A DNA stretch of 15,338 nucleotides from Lachnoclostridium sp. UBA7215 (GCA_002490465.1 DKUB01000040.1:1-15338), one strand, 5' to 3'; shown: positions 1-6,912, counted from the first letter of the stretch. Program-made: numbers and translations. The notes: generated from the letters alone by a model not told the origin.

Positions 1-48
1 CACAAGATTTTTTACAGCCTCCATTGGGGGGGCGACTTTTTCTCTTTA

Positions 49-516
49 TCATTGCATTGCGATTGTATAAGCGGGTGTATATGTCAGTACGCCTGTTAAT
101 TTATTGGCAATTTCAAGATTACTGTTAGGGTATAAATGTCCGTATGTTCCTAAAGTGGTCTGTATCCTTTCATGTCCTAAACGTTTTTTAATCAAAAGTG
201 GGTTTTCTATCATGCTGATTAAAAGGGAAGTGTGTGCTTACTGGTTGGAATACTGTTGCAGCTTAATACCAGATAGCAGCCTTTCAATATCTTTTATTGA
301 ATCTCACGCATGCTTGCAACTCCTTTATGGTGTCTATGTCGATATAGATTGTGCGGACGCATGCTTGCGTCTTTGGCTCAACAAATTTGTAATTGCCCGT
401 CGACTTGTAGTACAGGGGCTTGGTATGCTTAAAAGTCCCGTTTCAAAATCAATGTCAGACCATTGCAGGACGGCAGTTTCGCCTATCCTGGGAACGAATA
501 GAAAGGAGGTAACATT
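49..516 (-). pseudogene. Degraded tyrosine recombinase/integrase, C-terminal half
   Basis: Read on the minus strand, three reading frames together give the catalytic half of a mobile-element tyrosine integrase. The piece near 440-490 reads RIGETAVLQWSDIDFETG, including the first catalytic Arg. After a frameshift near 440 the next frame continues with YKFVEPKTQACVRTIYID, as in Tn- and phage-type integrases, and stops at 284-286. A third segment, about 49-235, gives KKRLGHERIQTTLGTYGHLYPNS, shortened here to its landmarks: the LGH box and the active-site Tyr in TYGHLY. It ends at a TGA at 49-51. The N-terminal half is absent: homology stops just at the start of the neighbouring plus-strand gene. 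With a frameshift, stops and a lost N-terminus it cannot make an active enzyme. It marks this end of the window as the relic of an integrated element. Confidence 0.85.
227..259 (+). repeat. 33-bp direct repeat, copy 1
   Basis: This stretch, which contains TTGGAATACTGTTGC, recurs at 2141-2173 in the same orientation with 31 of 33 bases identical. Copy 1 lies in the dead integrase, at the point where the frame for the RHxxAS-type box is damaged. The two copies flank the gene at 517-1698. Confidence 0.8.
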
Positions 517-1698
517 TTGAAAGAGCAAGGGTTTTTAAAGTTGCCGTTTATGCCTGATATGGAGGTTATTATTGAACAAAACAATATTGCCTTAAAGCGT
601 ATATTTAAGGGAAAGATAAAAGGATGTTTTCTCATAGATGTAAAAGATCGGGTTATGAAAGCTTTGGGGTTTGATAATCTTATTAAATACTATGATTTTC
701 ACTGGTCGGAAGAAAGATCTGTTACTGGATTAGGAGGAGCAGTGGAGTATGATATTTGTAGGATGATAGTGGGCATACATAAAGCAAAATCAATTTTTCT
801 CTTAGATAATGATATACGAAAGAATGAAAAGAGCAAGGAATATAAACAGCAGCTAATTGCTGAAACTATAGAGAAGATCAAGCTTCGTTTATATGGAAGT
901 GTGCATTTTAGGAGAAAGACATTGCTCCAAGGGGAAGAATTTCTATATTATCCTTTACCATATGAACTTTTTGTAATGTCAACTAAAATGAGTGAAATGC
1001 TGACGCAAGGTCATGATTACAATTGTCAACAGCTATATTATGGTGTATTATATAATAGTATTTCAGCCTTATCACTTTTGGAGGATAATTTGCTTGGTAC
1101 TGCGTATCCATTGTGCCGTGGAGCGATTGAAATGTATTTCAAGCTTTTGATGTTGGCATCACGGACGGAATTTTATAACCAATATGAAAAGTTTAGAATG
1201 TTCGAGGTGGAATATTCTTGCCATCGGGCATACTCAAAAGAGTTTAATGCACTGTTTAAAAAACGTATTTGTAAAATTTCAAAAGCTAAAGCGGATTTCC
1301 TTCATTTTGGCTGGGTAGATTATATTGATAAATATCATGAGGTAGTAAAGAAATATCCGTACTCTGTTTATGGCATTATCACTTTTCTTAAAGATCAAAA
1401 CAAGGATAAGAATTTAGGGCTGAAGTGGCTTGAGAATTTTTATATGTCATGTCATGCGTATACTCATGGAAGTATACAAATAGCAAGATATCCTGTATTG
1501 CATTATTTTGAAATTTCGATAATGCTTTATTTTATCATACGGAAAACATTTTTAATGCTGTGCAAAGAAAAGAAGGTTGGAACTATGATAGATGGACAAG
1601 ATATTATTTCAATGGCAGATAGAGATTTTGATATCTTATATAATCAGTATGAAAATCGTTCTACCGAGAAATTTGATAGGTATTATAATCTTGGTTAA
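517..1698 (+). CDS. Hypothetical protein, DUF5677-like (HEPN-like helical) protein
   Basis: A 393-residue soluble protein with no signal peptide or clear membrane helix. The start is a TTG at 517, chosen because a strong GGAGG (about 504-508) sits 7-8 bases upstream. The central to C-terminal part (about residues 165-330) is helical and carries a pattern like SALSLLEDNLLGTAYPLCRG followed by an Arg/Glu pair and, near residue 315, a YTHGS motif. That layout resembles the DUF5677 group, which has been linked to HEPN-like folds. I recognise no catalytic motif with certainty. The first 160 residues match nothing I know. The gene is AT-rich, stands alone, and its ribosome binding site lies in or beside the dead integrase, so it looks like accessory cargo. 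A defence or toxin-like role would fit HEPN relatives but is not shown by the sequence. Confidence 0.7.
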   Translation: MKEQGFLKLPFMPDMEVIIEQNNIALKRIFKGKIKGCFLIDVKDRVMKALGFDNLIKYYDFHWSEERSVTGLGGAVEYDICRMIVGIHKAKSIFLLDNDIRKNEKSKEYKQQLIAETIEKIKLRLYGSVHFRRKTLLQGEEFLYYPLPYELFVMSTKMSEMLTQGHDYNCQQLYYGVLYNSISALSLLEDNLLGTAYPLCRGAIEMYFKLLMLASRTEFYNQYEKFRMFEVEYSCHRAYSKEFNALFKKRICKISKAKADFLHFGWVDYIDKYHEVVKKYPYSVYGIITFLKDQNKDKNLGLKWLENFYMSCHAYTHGSIQIARYPVLHYFEISIMLYFIIRKTFLMLCKEKKVGTMIDGQDIISMADRDFDILYNQYENRSTEKFDRYYNLG

Positions 1699-2019
1699 TC
1701 ATGAGATTAAAATGAGAAAAATACTTCTTTAAAAATCATTTTTATGTATAATTTTTTTGAAACTTAGATGGTATTGATTTGTTGGTCGTTAGTTATTTAA
1801 AATGTAAGGACAATTACTCATATAATGGGGCGTCAGATTGTTATTCCTACACATAATGAACGGTTTAATAAGTTAAAGTAATCATACTATTATGGTACTA
1901 AATCGCATTAATACATTCAATAATTAAAATTCGTATAATATGAACACGAAGATATAGGAAAAAGCGGTTGAAATATCATAATCGCATCTGTCCTTTGAGG
2001 GATTCGAATAGTCGAAACT

Positions 2020-2061
2020 AAGCTGCAAAGCCTGTAAATCCCAAGGTTTGGCAGCTTTTTT
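2020..2061 (+). terminator. Rho-independent terminator-like hairpin
   Basis: AAGCTGC at 2020-2026 pairs perfectly with GCAGCTT at 2051-2057. The inner bases AAAGCC and GGTTTG extend the stem imperfectly, and a run of six T follows (2056-2061). It would end plus-strand transcripts, possibly those of the 517-1698 gene, although it lies 320 bases past that stop codon. Confidence 0.65.
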
Positions 2062-2140
2062 ATTTCTCATTGCATTTTTCTATTCAACTCTATGATAAAT
2101 TGCGGTGTGCTGATTGCCTGTGTAATCTGTAATGCTGTGT

Positions 2141-2173
2141 GAAGCGTGTGCTTATTGGTTGGAATACTGTTGC
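2141..2173 (+). repeat. 33-bp direct repeat, copy 2
   Basis: Same orientation as 227-259, 31 of 33 bases identical. Outside the 33 bases I see no further similarity between the two sites. Confidence 0.8.
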
Positions 2174-2251
2174 GGGATTTATTGTTTCATGGGATATTTC
2201 CTTTTTGCCCCCGTCTGCTCCGTTCACATCATCTAATGATATATTATTTCA

Positions 2252-3067
2252 TTAATCCCTTTTTTGGGCGTAATCGCAAATAAAGCAAACAAATGCAAAT
2301 ATTAACAACAAAAAGATAGACAGCATATCCCATACATCAAGAACAGGTTCGTCTATCATTTTTGATAGTATGACATTGATAATAATCATAAATGGAATGG
2401 TCAATAAAAAAGTTGTTCCTAAAGCAACTAACTTCCTTTCTTTTCCAATACGGATAAAAACTGCAGCTATTATCCACAAGAATACGATTGAAGTCACCGC
2501 CACTACTGCACCAATTGAAAATACTTCTTTCACTTTTATTAAACTGCCCAATAAGAACAAATAGGGAACGATAAAAATACTTAATGATATTAAACTTACA
2601 ATAATTCCTCTTTTCCCCAATACAATACCTGGAAAAGATACAACCCATGCAAAGACAATAGAGCTGACCGGAATTAGTGACCATGTTAAATTGCCGGATA
2701 ATGCAATATTGCAAATAAGACATACCATAATTCCTATCAAGAGTGTTGCTGAAAAAAGAATTGAAATTATGACATTCTTTGTCATGTTATTTTCATCTTT
2801 CTTTTTTAAAGTAATCAAATTTTCATCTGCCTTTTTTTCATAACTTTCCATGTCGATTTTCTCCCCGCTTAACAACTCGTTTACTGTGATTCCTAGTATT
2901 TCGCAAAGTCCTAACATTATAGATGAATCGGGCATACTTTTTCCTGTTTCCCATTTGGATACAGCTCTATCTGTAATGTTAAGTTTTTCTGCCAACTGTG
3001 TTTGAGTTAGTTTTTTTTCTTTGCGACATTTGGCAATAAATTTTCCAATCTCTGTCTGATTCATCAT
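2252..3067 (-). CDS. Xre-family transcriptional regulator with C-terminal membrane domain
   Basis: A 271-residue protein. Residues 5-65 form a classical Cro/CI helix-turn-helix (KKLTQTQLAEKLNITDRAVS then KWETGKSMPD), with the WE and P positions typical of this group. A charged linker (70-96) leads to a hydrophobic half with about six predicted membrane helices (roughly 98-124, 130-150, 154-176, 184-205, 211-235, 246-266). The DNA-binding domain must therefore sit on the cytoplasmic face of the membrane. The start has two adjacent ATG codons behind AAGGAG: the second (3064) has the better spacing, so the protein may be 270 residues. It stands alone on the minus strand. Such membrane-anchored Xre proteins occur widely in Clostridia, with ligand and targets mostly unknown. 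Two palindromes just upstream (3121-3156) may be its own operators. Confidence 0.85.
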   Translation of the reverse strand: MMNQTEIGKFIAKCRKEKKLTQTQLAEKLNITDRAVSKWETGKSMPDSSIMLGLCEILGITVNELLSGEKIDMESYEKKADENLITLKKKDENNMTKNVIISILFSATLLIGIMVCLICNIALSGNLTWSLIPVSSIVFAWVVSFPGIVLGKRGIIVSLISLSIFIVPYLFLLGSLIKVKEVFSIGAVVAVTSIVFLWIIAAVFIRIGKERKLVALGTTFLLTIPFMIIINVILSKMIDEPVLDVWDMLSIFLLLIFAFVCFICDYAQKRD

Positions 3068-3120
3068 TTTTTCTCCTTTCGTCTCGAATGATACACCTGA
3101 CTATATGTTTTTTACACGAA

Positions 3121-3156
3121 CCAACAGTTGGATTGGGGAGATTCAACCATTGGTTG
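3121..3156. promoter_or_regulatory. Paired palindromes upstream of the Xre gene
   Basis: CCAAC-A-GTTGG (3121-3131) and CAACCA-T-TGGTTG (3144-3156) are two palindromes with related half-sites. Their centres are 24 bp apart, and they lie 54-90 bp upstream of the regulator's start codon. The placement suits an autoregulatory operator. I could not fix a convincing promoter next to them. Confidence 0.4.
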
Positions 3157-3281
3157 GGAAGTATTTTTGTCGTTTTCAGTATCATTTAGCACATGTTGAA
3201 AAAGTAGGCTGCTAATCAATTTCATATTTTATCACATGAACGCAAATTTATCTATTGCATTAAAGATATAAAGAGAAGGAC

Positions 3282-3308
3282 TCCGCATCGGCTTTTATGC
3301 GGATTTTT
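3282..3308 (+). terminator. Rho-independent terminator-like hairpin
   Basis: TCCGCAT (3282-3288) and ATGCGGA (3297-3303) form a perfect 7-bp stem with an 8-base loop, followed by five T. It points along the plus strand although no intact plus-strand gene precedes it closely. It may be left from a lost gene. Confidence 0.6.
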
Positions 3309-3360
3309 CGTAACGTTTTGTCCAAAAGCTGTCTTGTATGGCAAGCAAAAAACAGCTCTC

Positions 3361-3507
3361 CGTGAACAATATAATTGTTGTATTATCAATAAACCATCGC
3401 CTGCAATGGCGTGATACAGAAAAATTGGTTATAAAGTTATTTCCAATTATGGACGAATCAATTTGTATAAAAAAGAAACTTTAGATTTTGTTTTGGAGGA
3501 TATCAGC
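3361..3507 (+). pseudogene. Tail of a second GNAT-type acetyltransferase, fused in frame to the next gene
   Basis: The plus frame reads REQYNCCIINKPSPAMA, a TGA stop (3412-3414), then YRKIGYKVISNYGRINLY. The phrase MYxKxGYKVIS followed by a YG-type end is typical of the last helix and strand of GNAT acetyltransferases. The rest of the gene is missing. The remnant carries a stop codon but is otherwise in frame with the intact GNAT gene starting at 3508, with no stop between them after 3414. A frame opening at TTG 3463 would therefore add 15 residues of this tail to the downstream enzyme. The family assignment rests on a short match. Confidence 0.5.
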
Positions 3508-3957
3508 ATGAATATAAAAAAAGCAGAAAAAGGAGATTTATCAGAAATACTTGACTTGCAGTATCTTGCCTACCAAAGTGAGGCGAGGCTTTTTGATAAC
3601 CAGGATATTCCACCATTAAAGCAAACGCTAACTGATGTGGAGAAAGAATATAAAAAAGGAATTATTTTAAAAGCGTTAGATAAAGACAAAACCATCATAG
3701 GTTCTGTCAGGGCATTTTGCGAGAACGAGACCGTTTATATTGGGAAATTGATGGTTCATCCATCAAAACAGGGACAGGGGATAGGGACACAACTTTTGCT
3801 AGAAATGGAAAAGCAATATCCGAAACAGAGATACGAGTTGTTTACCAGTACCAGAAGTGAAAAGAATATAGCTTTGTATAAGAAACTTGGATATAAAGTT
3901 TTTGATGAGAGACAGGTTACAGGGGAATTGAGATTTGTCTATATGGAGAAAATATAA
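3508..3957 (+). CDS. GNAT family N-acetyltransferase
   Basis: A 149-residue cytoplasmic enzyme that would transfer an acetyl group from acetyl-CoA to an amine; the substrate is unknown. The acetyl-CoA-binding loop is clear near residues 85-105: GKLMVHPSKQGQGIGTQLLL, matching the V-x-P then Q-x-x-G-x-G pattern of motif A. The C-terminal NIALYKKLGYKVF is the usual motif B helix and strand. The length is normal for a single-domain GNAT. I start it at ATG 3508 because GGAGG (3495-3499) lies 8 bases upstream. The longer frame from TTG 3463 takes in the tail of a dead neighbour. It precedes the CAT-like gene by 106 bases, but that gene has its own promoter-like sequence. Confidence 0.85.
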   Translation: MNIKKAEKGDLSEILDLQYLAYQSEARLFDNQDIPPLKQTLTDVEKEYKKGIILKALDKDKTIIGSVRAFCENETVYIGKLMVHPSKQGQGIGTQLLLEMEKQYPKQRYELFTSTRSEKNIALYKKLGYKVFDERQVTGELRFVYMEKI

Positions 3958-3981
3958 AAATAACCATCGATTGTATTGTTT

Positions 3982-4010
3982 TTTACTTTTGTGCAAAGAA
4001 AATATATGAT
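3982..4010 (+). promoter_or_regulatory. SigA-type promoter of the CAT-like gene
   Basis: TTTACT (3982-3987), a 17-base spacer and TATGAT (4005-4010) form a good housekeeping promoter about 54 bases upstream of the start codon at 4064. Confidence 0.55.
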
Positions 4011-4063
4011 AAAATGAGTAAGAGTCCGGAGAATCTGAAATTAGACATTGGAGGAATAATTTT

Positions 4064-4693
4064 ATGGCGAATACATATGAGGTTATAGATGAAAAGACAT
4101 GGGAAAGGGCTATGCACTGTATGATTTTCAGAAACAGTGTTGAGCCTGCATTTTGCGTGACTTTTGATGCAGATGTCACGAATTTTCTGCAACAGATCAG
4201 AAAACAAAATTTTTCCTTTACGCTTGGGTTCGTCTATGCGGTATGTAAATGTGCAAATGAGCTTGAAGCATTTCGCTATCGTTTTTTAGATGGTAATATC
4301 GTTTTATTTGATAAAATTGATACTGCCTTTACCTATTTGAGCAAAGACACGGAATTATTTAAGGTAGTTAATGTTCCTATGCAGGATACAATGACAGAAT
4401 ATGTGGAACTGGCAGCACAAACTGCAGAAGAGCAAAAAGAATATTTTACAGGACCGCTTGGCAATGATGTCTTTCAATGTTCTCCGATGCCTTGGGTAAC
4501 ATACACCCATGTTTCCCATACGAATTCGGGTAAAAAGGATAATGCAACACCTTTGTTTGACTGGGGGAAATATTACGAGAAGGATGGACGGGTTATTATG
4601 CCTGTGTCGGTTCAGGCACATCATTCTTTTGTGGATGGTATACATGTTGGCAAATTTGTTGATAAGTTGCAAAAATACCTTGATGAATTGTAA
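4064..4693 (+). CDS. Chloramphenicol-acetyltransferase-like O-acetyltransferase (CatA family fold)
   Basis: A 209-residue protein of the length and layout of type A chloramphenicol acetyltransferases, trimeric cytoplasmic enzymes that use acetyl-CoA. The N-terminus has the family's ID-x-x-x-W-x-R start (VIDEKTWERAMH). The middle has SPMPWVTYTHVSH, the usual SxxPWxxFT segment. The catalytic motif HHSFVDGIHVGKF has His187 and Asp191 in the positions of CAT-III His195 and Asp199. GGAGG at 4050-4054 supports the start. All the key residues are present, so the enzyme is probably active as an acetyltransferase. Whether it accepts chloramphenicol cannot be told: chromosomal CAT-like proteins of Firmicutes often diverge in the drug pocket. 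It lies among relics of mobile DNA, so acquisition by transfer is plausible. Confidence 0.85.
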   Translation: MANTYEVIDEKTWERAMHCMIFRNSVEPAFCVTFDADVTNFLQQIRKQNFSFTLGFVYAVCKCANELEAFRYRFLDGNIVLFDKIDTAFTYLSKDTELFKVVNVPMQDTMTEYVELAAQTAEEQKEYFTGPLGNDVFQCSPMPWVTYTHVSHTNSGKKDNATPLFDWGKYYEKDGRVIMPVSVQAHHSFVDGIHVGKFVDKLQKYLDEL

Positions 4694-4820
4694 AGGGAAA
4701 TGCGGTGTTGCAAAGGCTAAAGAATTCTCTTGGGATAAGTTAAATTTGTGCAAGAAATTATTGTAGATCCCGTACAGAAAACCATATGATTGATGTAAAA
4801 TTTGAAAGGAGAATATTAAC

Positions 4821-5006
4821 ATGGAGAAAAAATTGAAAATAATAGTGGATAACTGCCCTCAAAACCATAAATGTCCTGCGGTAAATGTCTGCCCGGTTGG
4901 GGCGTTAAGCCAAAAGGATTTTGAGGCACCTGAAATAAACGATGACAAGTGTATAAGGTGTGGTAAATGTTCAAAACTCTGTCCTAAAAAAGCATTAGTA
5001 TTGTGA
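4821..5006 (+). CDS. Small 4Fe-4S ferredoxin-like protein with atypical first cluster motif
   Basis: A 61-residue iron-sulfur protein. The second motif is the standard CIRCGKCSKLCP (Cys44, 47, 50, 54). The first is unusual: Cys12-x5-Cys18-x5-Cys24-Pro (NCPQNHKCPAVNVCPVGAL), with only three Cys in wide spacing instead of CxxCxxCxxxCP. If Cys24 completes the cluster of Cys44/47/50, the other site keeps only Cys12, Cys18 and Cys54. The protein may therefore hold one [4Fe-4S] cluster and a second of unusual type, or one only. AAGGAG 9 bases upstream supports ATG 4821. It probably acts as a small electron carrier; no partner is evident beside it. The stop codon is followed in the same frame by a ComB-like remnant. 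Confidence 0.8.
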   Translation: MEKKLKIIVDNCPQNHKCPAVNVCPVGALSQKDFEAPEINDDKCIRCGKCSKLCPKKALVL

Positions 5007-5012
5007 GCTGTT

Positions 5013-5141
5013 GATTTGAGGACATTGAAGGGGGCAAAACAGGCTCAGGGACTAACTGTCATTATTGATGTTTTCAGGGCATTTTCACTGGAATGTTATT
5101 TGTATGATATGGATGTGGAACAGATATGTCCTGCATCTTAA
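5013..5141 (+). pseudogene. N-terminal stump of a ComB-like (2-phosphosulfolactate phosphatase family) gene
   Basis: The frame reads LKGAKQAQGLTVIIDVFRAF and then SLECYLYDMDVEQICPAS before a TAA at 5139-5141. This matches the first 40 or so residues of ComB-family proteins (GAxxAxGLTVIIDVFRAFS...). The rest, including the catalytic residues, is missing. No proper start or ribosome binding site is seen. The frame is the same as that of the preceding ferredoxin, from whose stop codon it is separated by two codons. The full family member is about 230 residues, so this is a deletion scar. Confidence 0.65.
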
Positions 5142-5238
5142 GCTCTCCTTTGTTTCATAAAAATAAAAACAGGGCAATTTCTATTAAGATTGATCGGATA
5201 ATTTATGTTAAACTGATGAAAGAAGGGAGTGGTATCAT

Positions 5239-5652
5239 ATGAAAAATGATATTATAAAAGGAATAATAGATTATATTGAAAAGCATTTAGAGGGGGATTT
5301 ATCATTAGATAGAATTGCAGAGGATTTAAATTACTCTAAATTTTATATTGCAAGGATTTTTTCTGAAAAAACAGGGGGTACGGTTTACAAATATATACAG
5401 GGACGGAGATTAACAATAGCTGCATATAAACTTGTAAAAACGAATAAGTCAATTATTGAAATCGCTTATGAGGCTCATTATAGTTCGCAGCAGGCTTTTA
5501 CACTGGCATTTAACCAATTATATTCGTGCAGCCCTCAAGCCTATCGGAAAAAAGGTCTCTTTTATCCGAAACAATTGAAAATTGATATGAAAAGTTCACA
5601 GTTTATTATTGCATATAGAGAGTGTTTGGTTGGAGGTAAAATTGCTGCATGA
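5239..5652 (+). CDS. AraC-type DNA-binding protein, stand-alone HTH domain
   Basis: A 137-residue protein made of little more than the AraC/XylS double helix-turn-helix. HTH1 (about residues 20-45) is LSLDRIAEDLNYSKFYIARI. HTH2 (about 68-95) is KSIIEIAYEAHYSSQQAFTL, leading into the signature FNQLYSCSPQAYRK. No ligand-binding or cupin domain is present, which resembles MarA/SoxS-type stand-alone activators. About 30 residues follow the signature and look unrelated to DNA binding. GAAGGGAG before ATG 5239 supports the start. Its stop overlaps the ATG of the ClpP gene (ATGA at 5649-5652), so the two are translationally coupled, and the obvious first guess is that it controls its own operon or is itself a ClpP substrate. 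Confidence 0.88.
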   Translation: MKNDIIKGIIDYIEKHLEGDLSLDRIAEDLNYSKFYIARIFSEKTGGTVYKYIQGRRLTIAAYKLVKTNKSIIEIAYEAHYSSQQAFTLAFNQLYSCSPQAYRKKGLFYPKQLKIDMKSSQFIIAYRECLVGGKIAA

Positions 5653-6245
5653 ATACAATTCCTTATGTTATTGAACAGACAAGCCGGGGTGAAAGAAGTT
5701 ATGATATTTTTTCAAGACTCCTGTCTGATCGAATCATATTTCTTGGAGAGGAAGTAAGCGATGTTTCAGCCAGTCTGATTATTGCACAAATGTTGTTTTT
5801 GGAGGCACAGGATCCAGGAAAGGATATTCAATTGTATATTAATAGTCCGGGAGGGTCAATTACAGCGGGGTTTGCTGTTTACGATACAATGCAGTACGTT
5901 AAATGTGATGTATCTACAATATGTATAGGGCTTGCTGCCAGTTTTGGGGCATTTCTGTTAGCAGGGGGAACAAAGGGGAAACGCATAGCACTCCCCAATG
6001 CGGAAATTATGATACATCAGCCGGCGATTCATGGTAATGGGATACAAGGGCAGGCAACAGATATAAAAATTGTGTCAGAGCATATCCAAAAAAGCAAACA
6101 GAGACTAAACCAAATCTTAGCTGAAAATACAGGCAAAACAATTGAAGAAATTACAATAGATACGGAACGTGATAATTATATGTCTGCGGAAGAGGCACTT
6201 GCTTATGGCCTCATAGATAAGATTATAGACAAATTTAGATACTAA
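5649..6245 (+). CDS. clpP: ClpP-family serine protease paralogue
   Basis: A 198-residue ATP-dependent protease core that would assemble as a cytoplasmic barrel and work with a Clp ATPase. The catalytic triad is complete: Ser98 (GLAASFGAFLLAGG, with Phe where most ClpP have Met), His123 (EIMIHQP) and Asp175 (DTERDNYMSAEEA). The N-terminal NTIPYVIEQTSRGERSYDIF and SPGGSITAG are standard. Against the B. subtilis protein recalled from memory, three residues are inserted just after the catalytic His, in the glycine-rich loop leading into the handle helix (AIHGNGIQGQAT versus LGGAQGQAT). No ATPase partner, trigger factor or clpX lies nearby, and its AraC-type neighbour is unlike the usual housekeeping setting. 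It is thus probably an accessory ClpP rather than the main copy. Confidence 0.9.
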   Translation: MNTIPYVIEQTSRGERSYDIFSRLLSDRIIFLGEEVSDVSASLIIAQMLFLEAQDPGKDIQLYINSPGGSITAGFAVYDTMQYVKCDVSTICIGLAASFGAFLLAGGTKGKRIALPNAEIMIHQPAIHGNGIQGQATDIKIVSEHIQKSKQRLNQILAENTGKTIEEITIDTERDNYMSAEEALAYGLIDKIIDKFRY

Positions 6246-6254
6246 GTTTTGGTA

Positions 6255-6788
6255 TCATAGTGCTGTTCCTTTCGTTGGGATAAATAAATGCTGCATATCA
6301 GTATTTTCTAAAGTCAGCAATTTTACTTTTTTGTCAATTCCTCCGGCATATCCAGTCAGACTTCCGTTTGTTCCGACTACTCTGTGGCAGGGGATAATAA
6401 TAGATATTTTATTGTGTCCTACCGCGCCGCCTACTGCCTGTGCGGACATTTGAGGGAGCCCTTTCTGTACGGCGATTTCTTTTGCGATTTCCCCATAAGT
6501 GACGGTTTTTCCGTAGGGGATTTTTTGAAGAATTTGCCAGATTGAAAGCTGAAATGGAGTGCCGATCATATGAATAGGCGGCAGGAATTCTGGTTCTCTG
6601 CCCGAAAAATAAATGGAAAGCCATTTCTTTGTCCGTTTAAGAATAGGTGTATCCTTTTCTTCATGTTCCGGATCAAGGTGGTCTGCATAGTATTTTCCAC
6701 CATCGAACCAAAGCCCGGTCAGCCCTGTTTCATCAGCAGCAAGAAGAATATCACCAATAGGCGATTGATAATGAGTGATATATTGCAT
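6255..6788 (-). CDS. ogt: Methylated-DNA--protein-cysteine S-methyltransferase (O6-alkylguanine repair)
   Basis: A 177-residue suicide DNA-repair protein that moves the alkyl group from O6-methylguanine to its own cysteine. The acceptor is Cys134 in IIPCHRVVGTNGSLTGYAGG. The preceding helix-turn-helix (FQLSIWQILQKIPYGKTVTYGEIA, residues about 79-102) with the following GAVGHNK is the family's DNA-binding part. The N-terminal domain is complete, so it is the Ogt rather than the Ada form, and no methyl-responsive activator domain is attached. AAAGGGGA just before ATG 6788 supports the start. A promoter (6863-6891) and a palindrome (6895-6912) lie upstream. It converges with the ClpP gene, with 9 bases between the stop codons and no terminator that I can see. 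Confidence 0.93.
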   Translation of the reverse strand: MQYITHYQSPIGDILLAADETGLTGLWFDGGKYYADHLDPEHEEKDTPILKRTKKWLSIYFSGREPEFLPPIHMIGTPFQLSIWQILQKIPYGKTVTYGEIAKEIAVQKGLPQMSAQAVGGAVGHNKISIIIPCHRVVGTNGSLTGYAGGIDKKVKLLTLENTDMQHLFIPTKGTAL

Positions 6789-6862
6789 TTTCCCCTTTCA
6801 GAGCATATCAATTTTTTTGTTTTCTCAATTCTGCGGATATGTCGTCCATCTTTTGCATTATC

Positions 6863-6891
6863 ATTTTATCACATAAAACAGAAATAGTAAA
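6863..6891 (-). promoter_or_regulatory. SigA-type promoter of ogt
   Basis: On the minus strand TTTACT (complement of 6886-6891), a 17-base spacer and TAAAAT (complement of 6863-6868) form a good promoter 75-100 bases upstream of the ogt start. Confidence 0.55.
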
Positions 6892-6894
6892 AGA

Positions 6895-6912
6895 CCTATA
6901 CCAAAGTATAGG
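6895..6912. promoter_or_regulatory. Perfect 7-4-7 palindrome upstream of the ogt promoter
   Basis: CCTATAC (6895-6901), CAAA, GTATAGG (6906-6912). It sits directly upstream of the ogt -35 element, where an activator would bind, and about 180 bases before the solute-binding-protein gene on the other strand. The shape is like operators of dimeric regulators such as MerR-family proteins. No regulator gene for it is in the window. Confidence 0.45.

Larger units (their letters stand above)
1699..2251. other. Gene-free AT-rich stretch with element debris
   Basis: No convincing gene lies here. It holds a small inverted repeat (TTCGA/TCGAA, 2003-2016), a terminator-like hairpin (2020-2061) and the second copy of the 33-bp repeat (2141-2173). 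An 18-codon ATG frame at 1825-1881 has no well-placed ribosome binding site. The stretch probably represents leftover ends of integrated or deleted elements. Confidence 0.55.

Noticed and set aside
104..520. Plus-strand 138-codon frame
   Set aside because: It runs antisense to the dead integrase and has no ribosome binding site or recognisable protein.
1825..1881. 18-codon ATG frame in the gap
   Set aside because: The only AAGGA lies about 15 bases upstream, too far, and the peptide resembles nothing I know.
4694..4766. Possible gene tail after the CAT-like gene (frame with FSWDKLNLCKKLL)
   Set aside because: Too short to assign; it could be a remnant or a chance frame.
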